From NCBI RefSeq assembly GCF_025567045.1, contig NZ_JAOQJK010000004.1, forward strand, positions 248,001 to 312,000: 64,000 nt of DNA, in the 5' to 3' direction. The stretch is from Barnesiella propionica (GTDB lineage: Bacteria > Bacteroidota > Bacteroidia > Bacteroidales > Barnesiellaceae). This document shows positions 57,457 to 64,000 of the stretch, piece by piece. Below the pieces are notes generated by a model. The model saw nothing but the letters and a program-made list of their open reading frames with translations. It did no database searches and was not told the DNA's origin. How positions within the stretch are numbered: the stretch's first letter is position 1; each line of letters begins with the position of its first letter. A program made the translations under genes and the position numbers.

Positions 57457-57722
57457 AGGCTTGAAAAAGCCATATTTTTTTAATATTAGGTGTGACGGCG
57501 GATAATATAAGATTGTTCGCCGTTTTTTATTATTGTTTTACTAACTTTGAATATATATAAAAAAACGGTTTTGCCTGTTCCGAGGCTGTTAATTAAATAG
57601 ACCGAAGTTGTGGCGGAATGAAAAAAAAGTACGATATTTGCATGCCTTTTCTGGAAGACTCCCTGAAAAAACCTTTTTCTCAAAAATATCGGAATTAGTT
57701 TTTTTAGAAGAAGAAAAAGCTA

Positions 57723-57730
57723 TATATTTG
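57723..57730 (+). promoter_or_regulatory. -7 box for HU gene
   Basis: TATATTTG, 52 bases before the HU start codon. The preceding spacer (57457-57722) is AT-rich and shows no gene. Confidence 0.55.
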
Positions 57731-57781
57731 CAAACCAAAAATATAACACAATAAATATTATAAACGTAAATAATTACAAAA

Positions 57782-58054
57782 ATGACTAAGGCAGACATTG
57801 TAAATGAGATCTCAAAAAGTACGGGTGTGGAAAAAGCTATTATCCTGCAGACAGTTGAGAAATTCATGGAAACAGTTAAAGACTCTTTGGGTAAAGGTGA
57901 AAATGTTTACTTGAGAGGTTTTGGAAGCTTTATCGTGAAGAAAAGAGCTCAGAAAACAGCAAGAAACATTTCTAAAAACACGACAATCATTATACCCGAA
58001 CATAATATTCCGGCATTTAAGCCTGCCAAAACTTTCATGGGAGAGGTTAAATAA
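57782..58054 (+). CDS. HU-family DNA-binding protein
   Basis: The 90-residue protein has the HU fold: N-terminal helices (MTKADIVNEISKSTGVEKA), the GENVYLRGFGSFIVKKRAQK strand region (in part) and the DNA-clamp arm ARNISKNTTIIIPEHNIPAF with its proline tip. HU bends and compacts DNA. The gene opens a short run with a 29-residue basic protein, which has a ribosomal or nucleoid flavour, ahead of the ribonuclease G gene. Confidence 0.96.
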   Translation: MTKADIVNEISKSTGVEKAIILQTVEKFMETVKDSLGKGENVYLRGFGSFIVKKRAQKTARNISKNTTIIIPEHNIPAFKPAKTFMGEVK

Positions 58055-58090
58055 GAAACATCATTACTAATTATTAAAGTATAAAAAGCT

Positions 58091-58180
58091 ATGCCAAGCG
58101 GAAAAAAAAGAAAAGGACACAAAATGTCCACGCACAAGCGTAAAAAAAGACTGAGGAAAAACAGACATAAGAAGAAATAA
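58091..58180 (+). CDS. 29-residue basic protein, possibly ribosome-associated
   Basis: A clean frame 36 bases after HU encodes MPSGKKRKGHKMSTHKRKKR followed by nine mostly basic residues. About two thirds of its residues are Lys, Arg or His, and it closely resembles a tiny protein conserved across Bacteroidota between HU and rng. Size and charge fit an rRNA-binding ribosomal protein. Whether it corresponds to a named protein of Bacteroidota ribosomes cannot be decided here. A strong terminator follows. Confidence 0.8.
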   Translation: MPSGKKRKGHKMSTHKRKKRLRKNRHKKK

Positions 58181-58210
58181 TTGTTTGTCTTCTCAAAATG
58201 ACAGAGACCT

Positions 58211-58255
58211 AAAGAACAAACTTAATAATTCTGTTTTTTATTAAGTTTGTTCTTT
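58211..58255 (+). terminator. Strong terminator
   Basis: A 17-bp perfect stem (58211-58227 with 58239-58255), T-rich at its end, lies 30 bases after the 29-residue gene. It separates the HU unit from rng. Confidence 0.85.
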
Positions 58256-58427
58256 CTGCTTTATGACAAAAGAAATATATCCGGTTTGGAGTAAAAAAGA
58301 ATATTTTACCGAAACTTTGTGTGTTTCTGATAGTTGTATAAGCAGTAACCTGACCGGTAAGTGCCGGGTAATATAAATTCCCGACATTCTATCTATAAAA
58401 AAATAAAAGTAACCTAAAAAACGAAAG

Positions 58428-59999
58428 ATGTCCAGCGAACTTGTAGTTGACGTACAAGCCAAGGAGGTATCGATAGCACTACTTGAAGATAAACGATTGG
58501 TCGAGCTTCAGAAAGAAGCCCGGAATATATCGTTTGCCGTAGGCGATATTTATTTGGGGCGTATAAAGAAGCTAATGCCGGGACTAAATGCTGCATTCGT
58601 AGATGTGGGTTACGAAAAGGATGCATTCCTTCATTATTTAGATTTAGGTTCGCAGTTCAATTCCTGTGAAAAATTTATCCGCCAGTCTCTTTCGGACCGC
58701 AAACGGGTTTTGTCCATTTCAAAATTTAAATTACTTCCAGAAATAGAGAAAGAAGGAACCGTTAGCGATACTCTCAAAGTGGGCCAGGAAGTACTGGTGC
58801 AGATTGCTAAAGAGCCAATTTCATCAAAGGGTCCCCGGCTGACGGCCGAGATATCTTTTGCAGGGCGTTTTCTGGTACTGATACCTTTCTCTGATAAGGT
58901 GTCGATCTCGCAAAAGATAAAATCCAATGAGGAAAAGGCGCGTCTCAAGCAATTAATACAGAGCATAAAACCCAAGAATTTCGGCGTTATAGTACGTACC
59001 GTTGCAGAAAATAAGAGGGTTGCAGAACTGAACAACGAATTAAAAACATTGGTGAAATGCTGGGAAGATGCATTGGTAAAGTTACAAAAGGCTACTACGC
59101 CCTCTCTTATATATGAGGAAACGGGACGTACGGTAGGGGTACTACGGGATATTTTCAGCCCATCTTTCGAAAATATTCATGTAAACGATCCGGATGTATA
59201 TCAGCAGATATATAATTATGTGAGCCTTATAGCACCCGAACGTAAAGAAATAGTGAAACTATATTCGGGAGGATTACCTATCTTCGACAATTTTGCCATA
59301 ACTAAACAGATTAAGTCTTCGTTCGGTAAGACTGTTTCTTTTAAAAGCGGGGCCTACCTGATCATTGAACATACCGAAGCGCTTCACGTAATAGATGTAA
59401 ATAGCGGGAATCGTTCTAAGGCGTCGAATAATCAGGAGGCGAATGCACTCGATGTCAATATGTATGCTGCAGAGGAAATTGCCAGGCAATTACGGTTGCG
59501 CGATATGGGCGGTATCATAGTTATTGATTACATAGACATGCAGGAGGCAGAGAATAGACAGAAACTTTACGACCGTATGAGGGAATTGATGGCAAATGAC
59601 CGTGCCAAACACAACATCTTGCCTTTAAGTAAGTTCGGGCTTATGCAGATTACTCGTCAGAGAGTGCGTCCGGCATTGGATATTATGACGTCCGAAAAAT
59701 GCCCAACTTGTTACGGTAAAGGTATTATTCCCCCATCTTTATTGTTTACCGACAGACTGGAAGACAAGATTGCGTACCTGATCTTTAAACTGAAGATTAA
59801 AAATTTTACTTTACACGTACATCCTTTTATTGCAGCTTATGTCAATAAGGGATTTTTTTCCCTTAAATGGCGGTGGAAATGTAAATATTCATTTCGCTTC
59901 AAATTGATACCGGATCAGTCTTTAGCTTTTCTCGAATATAAGTTTTTTGATTCTGAGAAAAATGAGATCGATCTGAAGGAAGAAATTGAGATAAAATAA
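58428..59999 (+). CDS. rng: Ribonuclease G
   Basis: The 523-residue enzyme belongs to the RNase E/G family. It starts with an S1-like domain (GDIYLGRIKKLMPGLNAAFV) and has the catalytic magnesium pair Asp323 (HVIDVNSGN) and Asp367 (GIIVIDYID). It also has the zinc-link motif CPTC (in EKCPTCYGKG) that joins subunits. It processes rRNA and decays mRNA. There is no C-terminal degradosome scaffold, which separates it from full RNase E. The start codon follows a long leader. Confidence 0.97.
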   Translation: MSSELVVDVQAKEVSIALLEDKRLVELQKEARNISFAVGDIYLGRIKKLMPGLNAAFVDVGYEKDAFLHYLDLGSQFNSCEKFIRQSLSDRKRVLSISKFKLLPEIEKEGTVSDTLKVGQEVLVQIAKEPISSKGPRLTAEISFAGRFLVLIPFSDKVSISQKIKSNEEKARLKQLIQSIKPKNFGVIVRTVAENKRVAELNNELKTLVKCWEDALVKLQKATTPSLIYEETGRTVGVLRDIFSPSFENIHVNDPDVYQQIYNYVSLIAPERKEIVKLYSGGLPIFDNFAITKQIKSSFGKTVSFKSGAYLIIEHTEALHVIDVNSGNRSKASNNQEANALDVNMYAAEEIARQLRLRDMGGIIVIDYIDMQEAENRQKLYDRMRELMANDRAKHNILPLSKFGLMQITRQRVRPALDIMTSEKCPTCYGKGIIPPSLLFTDRLEDKIAYLIFKLKIKNFTLHVHPFIAAYVNKGFFSLKWRWKCKYSFRFKLIPDQSLAFLEYKFFDSEKNEIDLKEEIEIK

Positions 60000-60018
60000 T
60001 TTTATCTTGCTATGATTT

Positions 60019-60048
60019 AAATAAGGCGCTTCTAAAAGCGCCTTATTT
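60019..60048 (+). terminator. Terminator of rng
   Basis: A perfect 13-bp stem (60019-60031 with 60036-60048), loop ctaa, then a T-rich run, 19 bases after rng. Confidence 0.85.
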
Positions 60049-60107
60049 AGCTTTTGTACTTCGATTATTTATTGTAGTATTCTGTTTTGCCTCTAATAAA
60101 TTACAAT

Positions 60108-60671
60108 ATGGATTTTACCGGTAGAATAAAAGATGTATATCATTTGCCCGAAGACGGGATACAACTTTTATGGGAAAACGTAGAAGTTGTTTCTTTTCGG
60201 AAAAAAGAAGTGGTTGTAGAAGAGGGAGGTCGCGATGATTTTATTTATTTTGTAAGTAGCGGCTCTGTACGGGGATATGTTTGTCGGGAAGGCAAAGAGA
60301 GGACATTCATGTTTGCCTTTGAAGGTGATGTGGCGGGTACTGTATTCGGTATGACCGGACGGGCGACTGCCCGGATGAATATTGAGACTATGGAAGATAC
60401 CACTCTTTTAAAAATATCACGGAAAATATTAGAAGAAATTTTTTCGTCATCGGTCGAAATGGCAAATTGGGGACGCAGGCTGATGGAAAAAAGCCTGCTC
60501 GAATACGAGCATTATTTCATTGATTATTTTTGGGCCAATAAAAGTATTCAGTATAGAATGATAATGAAAGAATATCCCGAATTATTACAGCGTGTTTCAT
60601 TGAAAGAACTGGCATCGTACCTGAATGTGACACCTCAAACTTTAAGCCGTATCCGTGCCGGCCTTAGATGA
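60108..60671 (+). CDS. Crp/Fnr-family transcription regulator
   Basis: The protein has a cyclic-nucleotide-binding-like beta roll (about 15-115; EGGRDDFIYFVSSGSVRGYV) and a short winged helix at the end (RVSLKELASYLNVTPQTLSR). No cysteine cluster like that of Fnr is present, and key cAMP contacts cannot be confirmed. Members of this size in Bacteroidales often control nearby stress or transport genes. An upstream TTG start at 60087 is less likely than ATG at 60108. It lies just before an SMR transporter with a strong inverted repeat between. Confidence 0.9.
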   Translation: MDFTGRIKDVYHLPEDGIQLLWENVEVVSFRKKEVVVEEGGRDDFIYFVSSGSVRGYVCREGKERTFMFAFEGDVAGTVFGMTGRATARMNIETMEDTTLLKISRKILEEIFSSSVEMANWGRRLMEKSLLEYEHYFIDYFWANKSIQYRMIMKEYPELLQRVSLKELASYLNVTPQTLSRIRAGLR

Positions 60672-60701
60672 TTTATTATCATAAGACAACTTTATATTCA
60701 T

Positions 60702-60742
60702 ATACTGATTTTAATTTTGTACCGGAAAATTAAAATCAGTAT
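60702..60742 (+). promoter_or_regulatory. 17-bp inverted repeat abutting SMR start codon
   Basis: atactgattttaatttt (60702-60718) and its exact complement (60726-60742) are separated by gtaccgg. The right arm ends two bases before the ATG at 60745. In RNA this would bury the ribosome-binding region in a stable stem. As DNA it could bind a dimeric regulator. It may also be a terminator of the crp-like gene, although the T-run is poor. Confidence 0.7.
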
Positions 60743-60744
60743 TT

Positions 60745-61077
60745 ATGAAACCATTTATATTTTTATTTATCGCTATTATCTTTGAGACGGTAGCAACATC
60801 TGCGTTAAAAGCCAGTGAGCAGTTTACACGGATATTTCCGAGCGCATTGACCATCATAGGGTATTTAGTCGCTTTTTATTGCCTGAGTATTACCTTGAAG
60901 ACTATTCCGGTAGGGATTGCTTATGCTATTTGGTCGGGAGTCGGAATCATATTGATCTCTCTGGTTGGAATTTTCTTTTTTAAGCAGGCGCTGGATTTGC
61001 CTTCTATTATCGGTCTCGTGTTGATTGTTCTGGGTGTGTTGATTATAAATGTATTTTCCAAATTACTTCCGCATTAA
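60745..61077 (+). CDS. SMR-family multidrug/small-cation exporter
   Basis: The 110-residue protein has four membrane helices. Glu14, the proton and drug site, lies in IIFETVATSALKAS, and the Trp of the AYAIWSGVG motif is present, both diagnostic of EmrE/QacE/Sug exporters. Substrate could be quaternary ammonium compounds or guanidinium; the two subtypes cannot be told apart by eye. It runs as a proton antiporter in the inner membrane. Expression may depend on the inverted repeat beside its start. Confidence 0.95.
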   Translation: MKPFIFLFIAIIFETVATSALKASEQFTRIFPSALTIIGYLVAFYCLSITLKTIPVGIAYAIWSGVGIILISLVGIFFFKQALDLPSIIGLVLIVLGVLIINVFSKLLPH

Positions 61078-61090
61078 TACAGATAGATCG

Positions 61091-62023
61091 TTAAAGTTTT
61101 TCGGGTGTATAGTATTTTCCCTGATAGGTGTCTCTTTCCTGCATCCGGTGCAATAAACGTGCTGTAAATTCGTAGTTTTTCAGTCCCCATTGGGGGGCAA
61201 TGAGTAGCTCTTTGGGTGATTGGGATACAAAGCGTTCTATTACAATTCCCGGATTAAGGCGTTCGGCGAAATCAATGGCCAGATCGATATATTCGTCGAT
61301 TTCGTATAAATGGAATTTTTCAGGTGTCTCCATATATTGTCTGGCCATGTGGGTATGCCGGATTAGTTGTAATTGATGCAGCTTGAGGGTGGTGAGAGGA
61401 AGACAGGAAATTTTTTCTGCATGACTCAAGATCGTATTGCGGTCTTCTCCCGGTAATCCCAGTATCAGATGGGCTCCCGTTAATATACCTGCAGCGGCAG
61501 TTTTGCAGATAGTCTCCTTAGCCGTTTCAAAGTCATGTCCCCGGTTGATATATTGTAATGTGGAATTATATGTGCTTTCTACCCCGTATTCAATCAATAC
61601 GAATGTTTTTTGTGCCAGTCGGGTAAGGTAATCCAGCAGTTTATCGGGCATACAATCGGGACGGGTACCTATTATAAGACCTACAACTCCGGGAATAGCA
61701 AGAGCCTCCTCGTATTTTTCCGTCAATTCGGTTAATTTACCGTATGTATTCGTATAGGACTGAAAATATGCCAGATATTTCATTTCGGGATATTTTCGGC
61801 TGAAAAACTCGATACCTTCGGAAATTTGCCGGGAAATACTTTTGTTTGTTTGGCAGTATTCAGGGCTGAAGGTCTGGTTATTGCAATAAGTGCATCCTCC
61901 TGTCCCAACAGTACCGTCACGGTTGGGACAAGTGAATCCGGCATTTACCGATATCTTTTGTACTTTAAAATCGAATCGGGATTTTAGAAAATCTCCCAAT
62001 TCAAAATATCGTTTCCGGTTCAT
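61091..62023 (-). CDS. Radical SAM protein, YhcC-like (TIGR01212)
   Basis: The 310-residue protein has the YhcC-type start RYFELGDFLKSRFDFKVQKI and a Cys-rich [4Fe-4S] site (CPNRDGTVGTGGCTYCNN). ISRQISEGIEFF, AYFQSYTNTYG and the radical-SAM barrel motif LILGLPGE follow. The reaction is not known. It overlaps the M20 peptidase gene by four bases (ATGA) on the same strand, so it ends the aroC/peptidase/yhcC unit. It is convergent with the SMR gene. Confidence 0.93.
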   Translation of the reverse strand: MNRKRYFELGDFLKSRFDFKVQKISVNAGFTCPNRDGTVGTGGCTYCNNQTFSPEYCQTNKSISRQISEGIEFFSRKYPEMKYLAYFQSYTNTYGKLTELTEKYEEALAIPGVVGLIIGTRPDCMPDKLLDYLTRLAQKTFVLIEYGVESTYNSTLQYINRGHDFETAKETICKTAAAGILTGAHLILGLPGEDRNTILSHAEKISCLPLTTLKLHQLQLIRHTHMARQYMETPEKFHLYEIDEYIDLAIDFAERLNPGIVIERFVSQSPKELLIAPQWGLKNYEFTARLLHRMQERDTYQGKYYTPEKL

Positions 62024-63384
62024 TCTTTATCTCCATAACGATTATAGAATTCAACGACGGCTACAATACCGTTCTCGAACATCTGAACGGGGAAGTTCTC
62101 GTTCGGGGAGTGAGTTGCATCCGATTCCAGTCCGAATCCCATTAATATGGATTTTATTCCCAGCACTTTTTCAAAAGAAGCGATGATAGGTATACTACCT
62201 CCACGTCTTACAGCCAAAGGCTGTTTCCCGAAAGCCAGTGCATATCCGGCTTCGGCGGCTTTGTATGCAGGTAAATCAATAGGACATACATAACTTTCCC
62301 CTCCATGCATGGGTGTGATTTTTACCTTTACACTGCGGGGAGCTGTTTTTTTGATATAATCTATGAAGAGCCGGGAAATTTTGTCATGGTTTTGATGAGG
62401 AACCAGGCGGCAAGAGACTTTTGCATAGGCTTTAGAGGGTAGTACTGTTTTAGACCCTTCTCCCGTATATCCGCCCCAGATCCCGCAGATATCGAATGTA
62501 GGCCGGATCGCTGTATGTTCCAGAGTAGAGTAACCTTTTTCACCTGCCAGCTCTTCTACATCTAACGCTTTTTTATATTTGTTTTCGTCATAAGGTACGG
62601 CAGTCAGCATGGCACGTTCTTTTGCAGATACTTCTTCCACCTCGTCGTAGAATCCAGGAACTGTGATCCGCCCGTCATTATCGAGTATTTCTCCCAGCAT
62701 TTTGCATAAGACGTTTATGGGGTTAGCCACAGCTCCGCCGAAAATACCCGAATGCAGGTCCCTGTTGGGACCGGTAACTTCTATTTCCCAGTAAGCCAGT
62801 CCGCGAAGACCCGTGGTAATGGACGGAGTATCCGGCCCGACCATACTGGTATCTGAAACCAGGATGACATCCGCTTTCAGCAACTCCTTATGTTTCTCGC
62901 AGAATTCTTCAATGCCGGGAGAACCTATTTCTTCTCCGCCTTCGAAAAGGAATTTCACATTGCATTTTAATAAGTTATGCTTTAATGCTATTTCGAAGGC
63001 TTTCACCTGTATGAAGGATTGTCCTTTATCATCGTCGGCACCGCGTCCCCATAAATGTCCGTCGCGTATAACTGGTTCGAACGGATCGCTTTTCCATAAA
63101 TCCAGAGGTTCTATGGGCATGACGTCATAATGACCATATACCAGTACGGTCGGTGCATCAGGACTAATCGTTTTTTGTGCGAATACGACCGGATTAGCGG
63201 TAGTAGGCATAATTTCGGCGTTATCTGCTCCTGCAGCCAACAGCAATTCTTTCCATCGTTCGGCACAGGCTACCATATCTTGTTTGTGCCCGGGTAATGC
63301 ACTGATAGAAGGTATGCGTATTAAAGAAAACAGTTCTTCCTTAAACCGTTCGTTATTGTCTTTTATATATTGTCTGGTATTCAT
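62020..63384 (-). CDS. M20-family dipeptidase
   Basis: A zinc-dependent peptidase of 454 residues from the Met at 63384. A longer frame to 63489 overlaps aroC and is rejected. Metal and catalytic motifs are VYGHYDVMP, RGADDDKGQ, FEGGEEIGSPG, and HSGIFGG before the dimerisation domain. The C-terminal part has GSIPIIASFEK and THSPNENF, which binds zinc. It should hydrolyse dipeptides in the cytoplasm. It begins 11 bases after the aroC stop. Confidence 0.94.
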   Translation of the reverse strand: MNTRQYIKDNNERFKEELFSLIRIPSISALPGHKQDMVACAERWKELLLAAGADNAEIMPTTANPVVFAQKTISPDAPTVLVYGHYDVMPIEPLDLWKSDPFEPVIRDGHLWGRGADDDKGQSFIQVKAFEIALKHNLLKCNVKFLFEGGEEIGSPGIEEFCEKHKELLKADVILVSDTSMVGPDTPSITTGLRGLAYWEIEVTGPNRDLHSGIFGGAVANPINVLCKMLGEILDNDGRITVPGFYDEVEEVSAKERAMLTAVPYDENKYKKALDVEELAGEKGYSTLEHTAIRPTFDICGIWGGYTGEGSKTVLPSKAYAKVSCRLVPHQNHDKISRLFIDYIKKTAPRSVKVKITPMHGGESYVCPIDLPAYKAAEAGYALAFGKQPLAVRRGGSIPIIASFEKVLGIKSILMGFGLESDATHSPNENFPVQMFENGIVAVVEFYNRYGDKE

Positions 63385-63395
63385 TGCAGTTTGGT

Positions 63396-64000
63396 TTAAA
63401 TATGTTTGGTTTTGTTTAATAAGTAATGGTCGAGAATAACCATGGCAGCCATAGCTTCTACAATGGGTACGGCTCTGGGAAGTACGCACGGATCGTGCCG
63501 TCCTTTTGCTTTAAGAACCATGGGATTACCGTTTACATCTACAGTGTCTATGTCACGGAGGATTGTTGCAACCGGTTTGAAAGCTACTTTGAAGTAGATG
63601 TCTTCTCCGTTCGAAATGCCTCCCTGTATACCTCCGGAGTGGTTGGTTCGGGTCGATATTTTCCCTTTCCGGTTCATAAATACGTCGTTCATTTGTGAGC
63701 CCCGGTATTGTACTCCATCGAATCCCATCCCATATTCAAATCCTTTAACGGCATTAATGCTTAGCATCGCACTACCCAGATCCGCATGCAGTTTATTGAA
63801 TACAGGATCTCCCAATCCTGCGGGAACATTCCGGATTACCCCTGTTATGACACCGCCTACCGTATCTCCTTCACCTTTGATATATGAAATATATTCTACC
63901 ATTTTTTTTGCGATTTCCGTATCGGGGCAGCGTACCGGATTTTGTTCGGCTATATTCAAATCATAGTGTGTATAATCTTCCGGTAGTTTTATTTCGCCGA
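63396..64000 (-). CDS. aroC: Chorismate synthase, 3' part
   Basis: The frame stays open to the right edge of the window, so only the C-terminal 200 residues are seen. Motifs [44 protein letters not shown] and [14 protein letters not shown] are diagnostic of AroC, which makes chorismate using reduced flavin. It is the first visible gene of a transcript with the M20 dipeptidase and YhcC-like genes. Confidence 0.97.
   Translation of the reverse strand, partial: GEIKLPEDYTHYDLNIAEQNPVRCPDTEIAKKMVEYISYIKGEGDTVGGVITGVIRNVPAGLGDPVFNKLHADLGSAMLSINAVKGFEYGMGFDGVQYRGSQMNDVFMNRKGKISTRTNHSGGIQGGISNGEDIYFKVAFKPVATILRDIDTVDVNGNPMVLKAKGRHDPCVLPRAVPIVEAMAAMVILDHYLLNKTKHI

Noticed and set aside
62020..63489. 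Longer M20 peptidase start at 63489
   Set aside because: The extra 35 residues overlap the end of aroC and are unlike the family; the Met at 63384 fits.

Overview
The window is chromosomal DNA of a gut-type Bacteroidota, almost certainly order Bacteroidales. Supporting signs are type IX secretion (T9SS) C-terminal sorting domains, promoters of the TAnnTTTG (-7) type, DUF3078, DUF4136 and Wzi-type envelope proteins, queuosine salvage, and few strong Shine-Dalgarno sites. The base composition is AT-rich. The family cannot be fixed from the sequence alone. There is no rRNA, no CRISPR array and no intact insertion sequence.

Region by region. 1-13 kb: the 3' part of a T9SS-exported anchor-J protein, a hybrid histidine kinase, TspO, an L,D-transpeptidase, a small structured RNA that may be the SRP RNA, a secreted esterase, a manganese block (manganese catalase, a 35-residue lysine-rich protein, an Nramp transporter) and an MscS channel. 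13.0-15.9 kb: a 168-nt strongly base-paired RNA candidate, followed by a two-gene envelope unit (zinc finger/SH3/TonB fusion plus L,D-transpeptidase). 15.9-18.4 kb: a decayed mobilizable element in the 3' end of tRNA-Asp, with a 13-bp direct repeat at its ends, an Xis-like gene, a frameshifted mobilization gene and a truncated tyrosine integrase. 18.6-23.1 kb: asnA, a small secreted protein, Hsp20, a DMT exporter and a membrane GT2.

23.2-40 kb: an exopolysaccharide/capsule locus. A GT32-like transferase faces a forward operon of Wza-like export protein, Wzc tyrosine kinase, flippase, polymerase and GT2. A T9SS-tailed alpha-L-fucosidase, two GT4 enzymes, a DUF4136 lipoprotein, a beta-barrel protein and a Wzi-like protein follow. 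Together these make, polymerise, export and anchor a surface glycan. No UpxY/UpxZ regulator is present.

40-64 kb: mostly housekeeping genes. They are a DUF3078 protein, pyrG, yidC, a broken BspA-like repeat gene, an RRM protein, an operon of alpha/beta hydrolase, membrane-anchored MurF-like ligase and Ddl-like ligase, ligA, a DUF6913-like gene, dapA, queF with a queuosine precursor transporter, a CNNM/CBS protein, HU, a 29-residue basic protein, rng, a Crp/Fnr regulator beside an SMR transporter whose start codon sits against a 17-bp inverted repeat, and an aroC/M20 peptidase/radical SAM operon running off the right edge.

The least explained features are the 13,053-13,220 structured element with the fusion gene behind it, the hydrolase/MurF/Ddl cassette, and the inverted repeat before the SMR gene. 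All functional names rest on reading the protein sequences by eye; no database search was possible.
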